From an uncultured Campylobacter sp. (GTDB lineage: Bacteria > Campylobacterota > Campylobacteria > Campylobacterales > Campylobacteraceae): a stretch of 33,519 bases of DNA. Below the pieces are notes generated by a model, which had not been told where the DNA came from, made no database searches, and was given only the letters and a program-made list of their open reading frames with translations. The stretch's first letter is position 1, and each line of letters begins with the position of its first letter. Below are positions 16,861 through 25,233 of the stretch, piece by piece. Made by a program: the position numbers and the translations under genes. The DNA lies in the NCBI RefSeq assembly GCF_937996225.1, contig NZ_CALKTC010000067.1:1-33519 (forward strand), written 5' to 3'.

Positions 16861-17373
16861 ATGAAAAAAACTCTTATTTCTTTAGCGGCAAGCTGCATTT
16901 TTGCATTCGCAAGCGGGATAGAATTCAACACTCTGAGCGCAAATTTTTCGCAAACCGTGCAGAGCGACGATGCGAAAATCAGCTACGGCGGCGATTTTAG
17001 CGCCACGAAAGAGCACGCCGTGTGGCATTATAAGACCCCTACGATAAAAAATATATTTTTTAGCTTCACAAAGGTCGTCGTAATCGAGCCCGAACTTGAG
17101 CAAGCTATCGTCACGAATATCAAAGAAACGCCGAATTTAACCGCAATCCTAGCGAACGCAAAACCCAATAAAAACGGCGTTTATGAGGCGAGTTTCGACG
17201 ACGTGAAATATCTCATCGAGCTAAAGGATGATCTGCCGAGTAAGATCAGCTACACCGATAAAATGGACAATAAGGTCGTCATAAATCTAAGCAACGTCCG
17301 CAAAAATGCGCCGGTAAACGAGGCGATCTTCAAGCCCGCAATCCCAAAAAACTACGACATTATCACGCAGTAG
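16861..17373 (+). CDS. lolA: Outer-membrane lipoprotein carrier protein LolA
   Basis: 170 residues. A Sec signal peptide (MKKTLISLAASCIFAFASG) precedes a mature domain with the LolA pattern: LSANFSQTV, YGGDFSATKEHAVWHYKTP, IVTNIKETPN, and a C-terminal region LSNVRKNAPVNEAIFKPAIP. It shuttles lipoproteins across the periplasm from the Lol ABC complex to the outer membrane. The secA-lolA divergent pair is conserved in Campylobacter as I recall. The phosphatase gene begins 6 bases after its stop. Confidence 0.93.
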   Translation: MKKTLISLAASCIFAFASGIEFNTLSANFSQTVQSDDAKISYGGDFSATKEHAVWHYKTPTIKNIFFSFTKVVVIEPELEQAIVTNIKETPNLTAILANAKPNKNGVYEASFDDVKYLIELKDDLPSKISYTDKMDNKVVINLSNVRKNAPVNEAIFKPAIPKNYDIITQ

Positions 17374-17379
17374 GCGCGC

Positions 17380-17940
17380 GTGAGGCTACTTTTCGTCTGT
17401 CACGGCAATATCTGCCGCTCGCCGATGGCGCAATCCGTGATGCAAAATTTTATTAATCAAAGCGGCCTAAGTGCGCGCGTGAGTGTGGATTCTGCGGCGA
17501 CGCACACCGACGAGATCGGCTCGCCGCCTTACTATGAGACGCAGCGCGTGCTAAAAGAGCAAAAGGTACCGCTCGTAGCGCATCGCGCCGTGCAGGTCAC
17601 GCCCGCGGACTACGAGCGCTACGATCTAATCCTTTGCATGGATGATGAAAATATGCGCTCGCTGGGGCGAATTTTTCGCGGCAAGGATATGGCTAAGGTA
17701 AAATTTCTTTTGGAATTTGCAGGGGAAAATTTTACAGACTGCGATGCGCTAAATTTTAAAGGCGCGCTAAAACAAACCGACTTAAATTTAAAAGACGCCG
17801 GTTTAAATTTAACCGACTCCGAACGCCTACAAATCGCCGATCCCTACTACACGCGCGATTTTGAGCGCTGCTACGCAGATATCAAACGCGGCTGCGAGGG
17901 ACTCTTGCGATACATTAAAAATTCAGACGGAATTTGCTAA
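17380..17940 (+). CDS. Low-molecular-weight protein-tyrosine phosphatase with a loop insert
   Basis: 186 residues against about 150-160 for the family. The start is GTG, 6 bases after lolA; no separate ribosome site is seen, so translation is probably coupled. The catalytic P-loop is VCHGNICRSPMAQ (Cys7, Arg13), the general acid is Asp154 in IADPYYTRDFERCY, and SVDSAATHTDEIGSPP is the substrate-wall segment. Residues about 114-151 (ENFTDCDALNFKGAL and on) form a low-complexity insert between the KFLLEFAG segment and the DPYY loop, with four RAATTY sites in about 114 bp. Cytoplasmic; likely removes phosphate from tyrosine or arginine residues; substrate unknown. Confidence 0.9.
   Translation: MRLLFVCHGNICRSPMAQSVMQNFINQSGLSARVSVDSAATHTDEIGSPPYYETQRVLKEQKVPLVAHRAVQVTPADYERYDLILCMDDENMRSLGRIFRGKDMAKVKFLLEFAGENFTDCDALNFKGALKQTDLNLKDAGLNLTDSERLQIADPYYTRDFERCYADIKRGCEGLLRYIKNSDGIC
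17719..17832 (+). repeat. RAATTY-studded insert in the LMW phosphatase
   Basis: Codes for residues about 114-151. Four RAATTY hexamers (all AAATTT) lie 22-41 bp apart, giving repeated NF/LNL codons. It is placed directly before the catalytic-acid loop. Confidence 0.65.
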
Positions 17941-18005
17941 AATCCGCGATTAAATTTTAGCGTCTTTAAAAAGGCGCGGCTTAAAGTGATGATTCAAGGA
18001 AAAAT

Positions 18006-18458
18006 ATGTTTAGGCTTTTGATCGTTCCATATCTGATAATTGAGGCATTTACGACCTATTATTTCGTAAGCGCAAACGGCTTCGCGGCGTATGCGGTAGA
18101 GATCGTCATAAGCGCGATTTTAGGCGGATACGTCGTAGCAAACCGCTCGTGGATGGGCTTTTTTAATCTAATGAAAATCTCGCCGAAAGAAATTTTAAGC
18201 GGCGTGGGCTTCGTCGTAGGCGGCGTCTTTCTCATTGCGCCTGGCATTTTCGGCGATATTTTGGGCGTTTGCGTAATCACTGCGTCGTTTTACTGCGTCA
18301 CCAGCGACGTGCCTAAATTTAACACGAGCAGAGAAAATTCCGAAAAAAGCGAACGAAAATTCTGGCGACGCCACCGCGCAAATGACGACGTCATCGACGT
18401 AGAGGTGATCGAAGAGAACGAAATCGAGATTCGAAAAAGCATAGGAGAGGAAAAATGA
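18006..18458 (+). CDS. FxsA-family membrane protein
   Basis: 150 residues. Hydrophobic segments at about 3-22, 26-46 and 65-98 include the family core GFVVGGVFLIAPGIFGDILGV (the PG...D..G motif), then a polar charged tail. FxsA of E. coli alleviates exclusion of phage T7 in F-bearing cells; the general role is unknown. AAGGA precedes the ATG by about 6 bases. The stop overlaps the hemC ATG as ATGA. A membrane protein also precedes hemC in C. jejuni as I recall. Confidence 0.85.
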   Translation: MFRLLIVPYLIIEAFTTYYFVSANGFAAYAVEIVISAILGGYVVANRSWMGFFNLMKISPKEILSGVGFVVGGVFLIAPGIFGDILGVCVITASFYCVTSDVPKFNTSRENSEKSERKFWRRHRANDDVIDVEVIEENEIEIRKSIGEEK

Positions 18459-19384
18459 AAAATTTGATCATCGCTACGCGCGGCAGCGTCCTTGCGCTGT
18501 GGCAGAGCGAGCATATCGCATCGCTGCTTGAAGCACATGGCATCCAAGCGCAGCTAAAAAGTATGAAAACCAAAGGCGATAAAATTTTAGACACGCCGCT
18601 TGCAAAGATCGGCGGCAAGGGGCTTTTTACGAAGGAGCTTGAGGAGAGTATGCTTCGCGACGAAGCACATATCGCCGTGCATAGCCTAAAGGATGTGCCC
18701 GTGGAGTTTCCGCAGGGGCTCGTGCTAGCGGCGATCTGCGCGCGCGAGGATGTGCGCGATGCGATGATCAGCGAAAAATACGCTAAATTTAACGAACTAC
18801 CACACGGCGCAAAAGTCGGCACTACGAGCCTTCGCCGCAAGATGCAGCTGCTTAGCATGCGGCCTGATTTAGAGATAATCTCCTTGCGCGGTAATATCCA
18901 AACCCGCTTGCGAAAGCTCAAAGACGGGGAATTCGATGCGATTATCTTGGCGATGGCGGGCATCAACCGATTAAATTTGCGCGCCGAGGTAAAGCACGTA
19001 GCGCCCTTTGAGGTCTCGCAGATGATCCCTGCGATGGGGCAAGGAGCGCTCGGCATCGAGGCGGTGGACGAGCCGCAAATTCTACGCGCGATAGAATTTT
19101 TAAAAGATGAACGCGCGATCATCGAAACGACCGTGGAACGGGATTTTGTCAGGGTTTTAGAGGGCGGCTGCCAGGTGCCGATCGGCATCAACGCGCGCCT
19201 TGAGGGCGAAAATATCTATATCAGCGCGATAGTGGGCCTACCCGACGGCAGCGAGAGCATCCGCCAAAGCATCATCGCGCAAAAATCGCAATACCAAAGC
19301 GTAGGTGCGGAGCTTGCGCGCGCTTTTATAGAAAAAGGCGCAAAGCAGCTCCTCGCGCGCGCCGAAGCGATGGCGAGCCTATAA
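18455..19384 (+). CDS. hemC: Porphobilinogen deaminase (hydroxymethylbilane synthase)
   Basis: 309 residues. IATRGSVLALWQSEH at the N-terminus, HSLKDVP with catalytic Asp80, GTTSLRRKMQLL, SLRGNIQTRLRKL, and EGGCQVPIG with Cys239 that carries the dipyrromethane cofactor. It polymerises four porphobilinogens into hydroxymethylbilane for haem synthesis in the cytoplasm. It is coupled to fxsA by ATGA. hemA of the same pathway is 11 kb downstream on the same strand. Confidence 0.97.
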   Translation: MKNLIIATRGSVLALWQSEHIASLLEAHGIQAQLKSMKTKGDKILDTPLAKIGGKGLFTKELEESMLRDEAHIAVHSLKDVPVEFPQGLVLAAICAREDVRDAMISEKYAKFNELPHGAKVGTTSLRRKMQLLSMRPDLEIISLRGNIQTRLRKLKDGEFDAIILAMAGINRLNLRAEVKHVAPFEVSQMIPAMGQGALGIEAVDEPQILRAIEFLKDERAIIETTVERDFVRVLEGGCQVPIGINARLEGENIYISAIVGLPDGSESIRQSIIAQKSQYQSVGAELARAFIEKGAKQLLARAEAMASL

Positions 19385-19479
19385 AAGGCGAAATTTACGT
19401 AGTTTTAAAATTTGCAAAATTTTGAAATTTCTAGAATTTATGGACTTTTTAAATTTATAAAATTTCCAAAGGTTAAATT

Positions 19480-19935
19480 TTGAGCTTATTCAGATTTTTT
19501 AAAACAGCGGGATTTCCAAAAATTTTTGCCTCGCTCATACTTTGTGCAAGCTGCGCGTTAAACCTAAACGCGAGCTCTAATGAAGAGCTCGTCCGCTCGC
19601 TATTTAGCGACGCAAACTTCGATAAAAATCTTTATTTCAAAGGCGAGATGAAAAGCTATTTGAAGCGCAAATTCTACGCGGCGAATAACTATAGCGAAAT
19701 CACGGTCGCTCCGCTTGGACGCAGCGACGAATTTAGCGAAATTTTTCACGTATTTTTGGGCTCTAAAGAGAAGCACTTCGACCTTTATGTCTATACTAAG
19801 GAGGACGGAATCTACGCCGTGCGAGTTTTAGCGCAAACCGCCATTATTGAGGCTATCGTAAGCGAATATGAAAAATTTAGCGAGGCGCAAAAACGCGAAT
19901 TTGAGCAAAGAACCGATGCAGATATCATAATTTAA
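19480..19935 (+). CDS. Hypothetical exported protein, probably the N-terminal part of a frameshifted gene
   Basis: 151 residues from a TTG start with AAAGG 7 bases upstream. An N-terminal signal sequence (about residues 10-31, FPKIFASLILCASCALNLNA) implies export. The mature part is mixed alpha/beta (LYFKGEMKSYLKRKFYA, FHVFLGSKEKHFDLYVYTKEDG, IEAIVSEYEKFSEAQKREF). No family is recognised. The frame stops at 19935, but protein-like sequence continues at once in another frame (ILAPDKELMEFGKQN) into the next open frame, which lacks a good start. This looks like one gene broken by a single-base shift, though two overlapping genes cannot be excluded. Confidence 0.6.
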   Translation: MSLFRFFKTAGFPKIFASLILCASCALNLNASSNEELVRSLFSDANFDKNLYFKGEMKSYLKRKFYAANNYSEITVAPLGRSDEFSEIFHVFLGSKEKHFDLYVYTKEDGIYAVRVLAQTAIIEAIVSEYEKFSEAQKREFEQRTDADIII

Positions 19936-19964
19936 AGCTAATCTTAGCGCCCGATAAAGAGCTT

Positions 19965-20243
19965 ATGGAGTTTGGAAAACAAAACTTAGCGGCATTTGAA
20001 AAAATTTACGAGCTTTACGCCGGCGGCGAGTCCGAGCGCGCAAAGGCGGAGATCAAAAGCCTGCATCTCTCTCACGCCGAGACGGAGGGCAAAAGATTTA
20101 TGCTGCTCATCGGTGGGATCACCGATAACTCCGTGGGCTTTTTGCGAGTGCAAGATGAAGCAGACCTGCCGCAAATGAGTCCTAGCGAGTTTATAATGAT
20201 AGAAAAAATTGCGCCGAATTGGTATCTTTTTAAAACCACATAA
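19965..20243 (+). pseudogene. Probable C-terminal continuation of the frameshifted exported protein
   Basis: The frame is open from about 19899; its first ATG is at 19965 with only a weak AAAGAG nearby. The 92 residues include AAFEKIYELYAGGESERAKA, GKRFMLLIGGITDNSVGFLR and MIEKIAPNWYLFKTT. No signal peptide and no ribosome site of quality, which argues that it is the distal part of the gene starting at 19480. Product not recognised. Confidence 0.5.
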
Positions 20244-20281
20244 AAAGCCGCGCCGCAAGCGATTTTGAAGCTTCGCGGCGA
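20244..20281 (-). terminator. Intrinsic terminator for the minus-strand HEAT-like gene
   Basis: A GC-rich stem (CGCCGCAAGC at 20251-20260 pairing with GCTTCGCGGCG at 20270-20280, one bulged base) is followed on the minus strand by CGGC and then TTTTT just before the end of the convergent plus-strand gene. The rest of this 264-bp convergent gap (to 20507) shows RAATTY motifs and no credible gene. Confidence 0.5.
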
Positions 20282-20507
20282 TCTAAATTTAAAAGCGTTA
20301 CCCGCGCCTTAACCATACCGCCGATCAAAAAAAATCGCGCGAATTTTAAATTTAAACAGACGGTCTGCGAATTCCGTCTGCCGCGACTTTTGGGCGAAAT
20401 TTTAAAATTTTGAAGTCTAAATTTAAACAAAGTGTCGCCAAAGCGCGCCGCGATAAATTTAAACATGGCGGCGAAAGAGGCCTAAACATAGCGCTCAAGC
20501 GATGCGC

Positions 20508-21524
20508 CTAAAAACGCCAGCCCGGCCCAGACTTGAACTGCGCAAAGTCCACTCCAGTCGCGTCCAAAACCGCCCGCGAATAAAAATAGAGGCTGTAAAA
20601 TAGCTCATCGTCGTAAAAATGCTCCTCCCAGCGCTCCTCGTCATTCTCATCGCTCTGCGGCCACAGATATTTTTCCGCAAGCATATCCGAAAAGTTCGCC
20701 AGCGGCGCTACGTGCGAAATCTTATCGGCATCATCGCAAATCTCAATCATAAACGCAAAAAATCCGCCGAGCCGAGCCGCGATAAAGCCTACCGCTTCGT
20801 TTTCGCCGTTTTCGTTTTCGCTGTTTCTACTCACCGCATCGTTTTGCTTTTTATCTGCCGCAGCGTTTTGATTATTTTTATTCGCGTTTTTGCCCGCCAC
20901 GGCGCGCGCCTGCATAAAGAAGCGCGCTAAGAACAGCAGCGCAAAAGGGGTTGCGTGCCAAAGCGTGCTTTGATGCTCTATCTCGTTAAAAATCTTACTA
21001 AGCGCGTCCTGGAGGGCTTTGCTATCAAATTTCTCCCACTCGCTCGCATCCGAGCTCTTATCCGCCGCGCTCGTTTTAAATTTACTAGCCTGGCTCGCTT
21101 TAAATTTTATCGCCGCGCTATCCGCACTCTTAAATTCCGCCTTGCCGCACTTCGCCGCGTCTGTTTTAAGCTCCGTCTCTCCGCCCGCTTTAAATTTCGC
21201 AGCCTCGTTATCCGCCTTTTGAAATTTGGACTCGCTCGTTTGCGCTAAATTTACGGAATTTTGCGCTGCGCCGCATCTTGCCGCATCCGTAGAATTTTGC
21301 CCGCAACCGGACCCACTTTTTAAATTTTGCCCTGCTCTGGACTTGCTTTTTAAATTTTGCTCGCCGCCCGAACCGCGCGCCGCATCACATGCCTCGATTA
21401 CCAGCGCGAGTTTTTTAAAAATTTCGGGGAATTCGCTCGCCCTGCCGTAAGCGGTCGTGAGCCTGCTCCACGGCACGTCCTGCGCTTTTAAATTTGCGAT
21501 ATACTTCAAATTTTGCTCATTCAT
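20508..21524 (-). CDS. HEAT-repeat-like protein with two low-complexity inserts
   Basis: 338 residues. The conserved parts are WSRLTTAYGRASEFPEIFKKL (residues 19-39) and IFNEIEHQSTLWHATPFALLFLARFF (178-203), matching the pattern (AYG.A.d.P then L...I.HQGT.Y.AT..avPFL) of a widespread bacterial HEAT-like family of unknown role; a further helical part ends ATGVDFAQFKSGPGWRF. Residues 51-162 are a repetitive insert (GQNLKS, GQNSTD, KFKAG, EFKSAD, KFKTS units of about 10 residues) with about ten RAATTY sites. A second insert at 211-245 is Asn-rich (KNANKNNQNAAADKKQNDAV) and built instead on an AAAACG-like motif. It may be co-transcribed with the upstream rarA and MmcQ/YjbR-type genes. Function unknown. 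Confidence 0.8.
   Translation of the reverse strand: MNEQNLKYIANLKAQDVPWSRLTTAYGRASEFPEIFKKLALVIEACDAARGSGGEQNLKSKSRAGQNLKSGSGCGQNSTDAARCGAAQNSVNLAQTSESKFQKADNEAAKFKAGGETELKTDAAKCGKAEFKSADSAAIKFKASQASKFKTSAADKSSDASEWEKFDSKALQDALSKIFNEIEHQSTLWHATPFALLFLARFFMQARAVAGKNANKNNQNAAADKKQNDAVSRNSENENGENEAVGFIAARLGGFFAFMIEICDDADKISHVAPLANFSDMLAEKYLWPQSDENDEERWEEHFYDDELFYSLYFYSRAVLDATGVDFAQFKSGPGWRF
20790..20894 (-). repeat. Asn-rich insert of a second sequence type
   Basis: Codes for residues about 211-245 of the HEAT-like protein. The sense strand repeats AAAACG and GAAAACG; no RAATTY hexamer is present. It splits the second helix pair from the C-terminal part. Confidence 0.5.
21039..21374 (-). repeat. 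RAATTY-studded insert in the HEAT-like protein
   Basis: Codes for residues about 51-162. About ten RAATTY sites (AAATTT, GAATTT, AAATTC) in 336 bp, with imperfect roughly 30-bp units that translate as x(N/K)(L/F)K(S/A)-x(5). Confidence 0.7.
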
Positions 21525-21641
21525 CCACGCTCCTTGCGAATATTTTTAAAATTTAAACCCCGCAAGCCGCTAAAATTTGCCCTCTCGGTTCAAATTTAGC
21601 CTCTACCGCACGTAGTTTTAAACCGAGCTCAGGCGCAAATT

Positions 21642-22004
21642 CTACCTCGTAAGCTCCCTGCTATGCTCGATTAGATCCTCAATCTGCTCGCGCGACACCG
21701 CATCAAGGCAGACGCTGATCCAGTGCTTTTTATTCATATGATAGGCGGCAAAAATCCCTTTTCCATCGCGCAAAATTGCCGCCAAATCGGGCGAAACTTT
21801 TAAATTTATCACGTCGCTTGAGCCAGGAAGTGCGCGACCGAGCTTTTCGTTTGCAAGCCCGCGCATCAGAAGCGCAAACCACTTGCGCTGCCCTCCTGTG
21901 TGACGAAAAACCGCAAAATTCGGATATTCATCCCACAGATACTCGCCATCCGCGCCGTAGCGCTGCTTCATTAGCTTTAGGACGCTGCTGAAGTTCATTC
22001 TCAT
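21642..22004 (-). CDS. MmcQ/YjbR-family protein
   Basis: 120 residues, standard length. The family pattern is present: EYPNFAVFRHTGGQRKWFALLMRG, INLKVSPDLAAILRDGKGIFAAYHMNKKHWISV and the C-terminal helix LIEHSRELTR. The fold resembles the CyaY/DNA-binding superfamily; the true function is not settled. The start overlaps the rarA stop as ATGA, so the two are translationally coupled; a following gap of 117 bp separates it from the HEAT-like gene. Confidence 0.9.
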   Translation of the reverse strand: MRMNFSSVLKLMKQRYGADGEYLWDEYPNFAVFRHTGGQRKWFALLMRGLANEKLGRALPGSSDVINLKVSPDLAAILRDGKGIFAAYHMNKKHWISVCLDAVSREQIEDLIEHSRELTR

Positions 22005-23197
22005 TCCTTAATATCGATCTTTTCTTTGCGCAATCGCGCCAGCCACTCATCCAGCGTCTTTTCAAAGCCGATCCCCTTACTTTCGTAAAATTTCGCCGCC
22101 TCGCTCATATAGGCCTGCTCGACCCAGCCGCCGAAGTCGTGCGGGTATTTGTAGTCTGCGATCTGCTTATCGGAGTTGATGAGATAGCGCGGCGTAGGCA
22201 GCGGCGCAGCGGAGCGGACGAACTTCAAAGCGGCATTGATGCCCAAATACGCGGCGTTTGATTTGGGGCTGTGCGCCAGATAGATCGCGCATTGCCCCAA
22301 GATGATGCGAGCCTCGGGATAGCCGATTTTGCTGACGGCAGTTAGCGTGCTAGCGGCGATATTTAGGGCGTTTGGATTGGCGTTGCCGATATCCTCGCTA
22401 GCTAGGATCACCATCCTGCGCGCGATAAAATCCGCGCTCTCGCCCGCATCTATCAGCCTCGCGACATAATACAGCGCGGCGTCGGCGTCGCTTCCGCGCA
22501 GGCTTTTTATCATCGCGCTTGCGAGCTCATAATGCACGTCGTCGCTGCTAACACCCGCAGCCACGGCATTTGCACGCAGCGTGCGAAGCGTATCCAGCGT
22601 AATGGCGCTGTCTGCCAAAAGCGCAAATTCCAGCAAATTTAACATACTCCTTGCATCGCCGCTACTGGAGTTTAGCAAGTATTTTCGCGCCTCCTCGTCC
22701 ATCTCAAAGCCGATCTCGCCCTGTACCCGCGCCAAAAGCGCCTCCAAATCCTCATAGCTAAGCGGTTCGAACTCAAAGATCATCGAGCGCGAGCGGATGC
22801 CGCTGCTTAGCACGAACTGCGGATTTTCCGTCGTCGCGCCGATGATGATCGCGGCGTAGTTTTCCATCGGGATTAGTAGCACCTCCTGCTGCGTCTTGCT
22901 GAGGCGGTGGATCTCGTCGATGAAAATGAGCGGCTTGATGAGCGAGCCGGCGTGCGAGGATAGAATTTTGCGGATATCCTCGACCTTCAGGCTCGTGGCG
23001 TCAAGCTCGTAAAAATCGTAGTTCAGCTCGCTTGCGATCACGCGCGCCATCGTCGTTTTGCCGCTGCCTGCGGCGCCGAAAAATATACTGTGCGGGATGC
23101 TGCCTGCGGCGACAAATTTTTTAAAAACCGCCACGATCTTGCCCTGTCCCACGATTTGATCAAGGCTTTTGGGGCGAAATTCCAAGCTCAAACTCAT
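22001..23197 (-). CDS. rarA: Replication-associated recombination protein A (AAA+ ATPase)
   Basis: 398 residues. It opens LEFRPKSLDQIVGQ; Walker A is GAAGSGKTT (41-49), Walker B LIFIDEIHRLSKTQQ (about 90-104), sensor 1 IIGATTENPQF, and SSGDARSMLNLLEFA is the sensor-2 region. The C-terminal part (VAAGVSSDDVHYELASAMIK, GQCAIYLAHSPKSNAAY) is the MgsA/WHIP1 tetramerisation domain. It acts at stalled replication forks with RecA and SSB. AAGG precedes the ATG. A -10-like TATCAT lies about 26 bases upstream of the ATG. No insert of the RAATTY type is present. Confidence 0.96.
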   Translation of the reverse strand: MSLSLEFRPKSLDQIVGQGKIVAVFKKFVAAGSIPHSIFFGAAGSGKTTMARVIASELNYDFYELDATSLKVEDIRKILSSHAGSLIKPLIFIDEIHRLSKTQQEVLLIPMENYAAIIIGATTENPQFVLSSGIRSRSMIFEFEPLSYEDLEALLARVQGEIGFEMDEEARKYLLNSSSGDARSMLNLLEFALLADSAITLDTLRTLRANAVAAGVSSDDVHYELASAMIKSLRGSDADAALYYVARLIDAGESADFIARRMVILASEDIGNANPNALNIAASTLTAVSKIGYPEARIILGQCAIYLAHSPKSNAAYLGINAALKFVRSAAPLPTPRYLINSDKQIADYKYPHDFGGWVEQAYMSEAAKFYESKGIGFEKTLDEWLARLRKEKIDIKE

Positions 23198-23895
23198 TTT
23201 GCAACCTTAAAAATTTTGCCCCGATGATAGCGTTTTTATGATTAAATTTTAAAATTCGGCTAAATTTAAAGGGCGGAATTTTGAAATTTTATTTACAGCG
23301 GAGTTTGAAATTTATACACGGCGCGAATTGGGAATTTTAGCCGCACGAGCGAGCTTAAAAATTTCAGAATAGGATTTTAAAATTTTATGCCGCGTGCGCG
23401 GGCTGGCGATATAAAATTTTGCGGCGTACGAATCGCGCAGATTTAGCGGCCTTAGCAGTTTTAAATTTATGCCCTGCGTTGCGCGGTCGCGCCGTCATAC
23501 ATAGCGCGCCCGAAATCAGCTCGGCGCGTAAGATTGCGTAATATGAAATTTTAAAATTTAGCCCTATTTTGGGACTAAATTTTATCTCGCGGCGGGCGAT
23601 GAGCCGCTAAATTAGCAAATCAATAAACGCAAAATAGCAAAGCTAAAAAATCGTTTCGCTCCCATAAAATCATCGCGCAACCATCGCGAATATCGCCCCG
23701 CCCGCGCAGAGAAACTATCGTATTAATTCTCGCGCCTACGTAACGTCGCGCAATCGTCGCAATAACCCGCGCGGGCGCGCAAAACTCGTCGTGCCAATTT
23801 CGGCGCCTGCGTAAAATTTAATCTCGCGAAGCTGTACGCCAGCGTAAAATGCGTAAAATTACCGCGCTAACGCCGCACTGGTGCAAAACTGCTGT
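23198..23895. other. Non-coding stretch between cysK and rarA
   Basis: About 700 bp without a credible gene on either strand. It carries scattered RAATTY motifs and a hairpin with 9-bp perfect arms (AAAATTTAG 23553-23561 / CTAAATTTT 23575-23583) extended by two G-C pairs. The rarA end probably holds its promoter; the cysK end is the 3' region of the sulfur operon. The remainder is moderately GC-rich and shows nothing identifiable. Confidence 0.45.
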
Positions 23896-24810
23896 CTATT
23901 TAAAAAGCTCGGTAGAAAGATACCTCTCGCCGGTATCGCAGAGGATCGTAACGATCACTTTGCCCTTGTTTTCGGGCTTGGCGGCGATCTGCGCGGCTGC
24001 GTAAACGTTCGCACCGCTTGAAATGCCCACGAGCAGGCCCTCTTTTTGCGCCAGCTGTCTGGCCGCGGCGAATGCATCGTCGTTCTCAACGCTCAAAAAG
24101 CCGTCGATGACGCTTCTGTCGAGATTAGCTGGGATAAAATTTGCGCCGATCCCCTGTATCTTGTGGCCGCCTGCACTACCGCACGTAAGAAGCGGCGAGC
24201 TAGCAGGCTCCACGCCGTAGGCTTTGAGGTTTGGATTTTTAGATTTTAAAAATTTCGCCGTGCCGCTGAGCGTGCCACCGGTGCCAAATCCCGCGACTAA
24301 AATATCTACCTTACCGCCGCTTTGCTCCCAAATTTCAGGTCCAGTGCTTTGAAAATGCGCCTTTGGATTGCTCGGGTTATCAAACTGGCTCGGGATGAAG
24401 CTATTTGGAGTGCTCGCAGCCAGCTCATTTGCCCTATCTACCGCGCCTTTCATTCCGAATTTCGGATCGGTCAGCTCGATTTTAGCGCCGAATGCGGCTA
24501 TGAGCTTTTGGCGCTCGATACTCATCGAGCTTGGCATCGTTAGGATGAGCTTCATACCGAGCTTCGCCGCGATCATCGCAAGCCCCACGCCCGTGTTTCC
24601 GCTGGTAGGCTCTATCAAAACGCTATTTTTATCGATTTTGCCCGAGCTTAGCGCGTCTTTTACGATCTGCCACGCGATGCGATCTTTGACAGAGTGGCTT
24701 GGGTTTAAAAATTCCGCCTTGGCTAGGATGAGGGCATTTTTGCCAAACGTATTGATTCTAACTAACGGAGTATTGCCGATGAGCTCCGTAACATCGTTTG
24801 CTATTTTCAT
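23896..24810 (-). CDS. cysK: Cysteine synthase A (O-acetylserine sulfhydrylase)
   Basis: 304 residues. IGNTPLVRIN, NPSHSVKDRIAW with PLP-Lys42 (the family usually has NPGxSVKDR, so PSH is a mild variant), PTSGNTGVGLAMIAA, and GTGGTLSGTAKFL for phosphate binding; GISSGANVYAA is the serine of the PLP ring. It makes cysteine from O-acetylserine and sulfide in the cytoplasm. It follows the Rrf2 gene by 9 bases and is the last gene of a metY-rrf2-cysK operon. Confidence 0.96.
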   Translation of the reverse strand: MKIANDVTELIGNTPLVRINTFGKNALILAKAEFLNPSHSVKDRIAWQIVKDALSSGKIDKNSVLIEPTSGNTGVGLAMIAAKLGMKLILTMPSSMSIERQKLIAAFGAKIELTDPKFGMKGAVDRANELAASTPNSFIPSQFDNPSNPKAHFQSTGPEIWEQSGGKVDILVAGFGTGGTLSGTAKFLKSKNPNLKAYGVEPASSPLLTCGSAGGHKIQGIGANFIPANLDRSVIDGFLSVENDDAFAAARQLAQKEGLLVGISSGANVYAAAQIAAKPENKGKVIVTILCDTGERYLSTELFK

Positions 24811-24819
24811 ATTTTTCCT

Positions 24820-25233
24820 TTAAATGCTGAAATTTAAATACTGGACGCTTCGCGCCATCATCTCCTCGTAGCTGCTTAGAGGCTCGTTAAATATCTCTGC
24901 CAGCTTAACGTCGAATTTCTCAAAAAACGCCCGCAGTCCGGGATCACTCATCTGAATGCTAGTCATCCGCAGATCCTTCTCAAGAGCGGTAAAAATTTCA
25001 CCAAAAGTTATCTCACTAGCATCTCTGGCTAGGTGATAACCGCCGTTTTTACCTTTGATGCTACACACTAGTTTCTCGTTTCTAAGGGTATTTAGAATTT
25101 GCTCCAAATAATTCTTAGAAACTCCCGTACGCTCGGCTATCTCTTTTATACTTATCGGCGCTACTTCGCTAGCTTTGGCGATCTGCAAAATCGCAGCCAG
25201 CCCATAAACGCCCTTTGTGCTTAAAAGTGCCAT
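24820..25233 (-). CDS. Rrf2-family transcriptional regulator (CymR-like)
   Basis: 137 residues. The winged helix covers residues 1-about 80: LSTKGVYGLAAILQIAKAS, ISIKEIAERTGVSKNYLEQILNTLRNEKLV, SIKGKNGGYHLARDASEITFGEI. The C-terminal half has no Cys; the only Cys is at about 57, so it lacks the three-Cys [2Fe-2S] cluster of IscR. That fits the CymR branch, which controls cysteine metabolism and in Bacillus binds CysK as a sensor partner. Here it lies between metY and cysK: its ATG overlaps the metY stop by one base (TAATG), and it precedes cysK by 9 bases. Autoregulation of the operon is likely but inferred. Confidence 0.88.
   Translation of the reverse strand: MALLSTKGVYGLAAILQIAKASEVAPISIKEIAERTGVSKNYLEQILNTLRNEKLVCSIKGKNGGYHLARDASEITFGEIFTALEKDLRMTSIQMSDPGLRAFFEKFDVKLAEIFNEPLSSYEEMMARSVQYLNFSI

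Noticed and set aside
18391..19191. 266-residue minus-strand frame opposite hemC
   Set aside because: HemC motifs fix the coding strand; the antisense product is Ser/Arg-rich with no family.
20230..20466. 78-residue minus-strand gene
   Set aside because: It overlaps a hairpin-like terminator and the convergent gene end, has no ribosome site, and its composition matches RAATTY-rich spacer.
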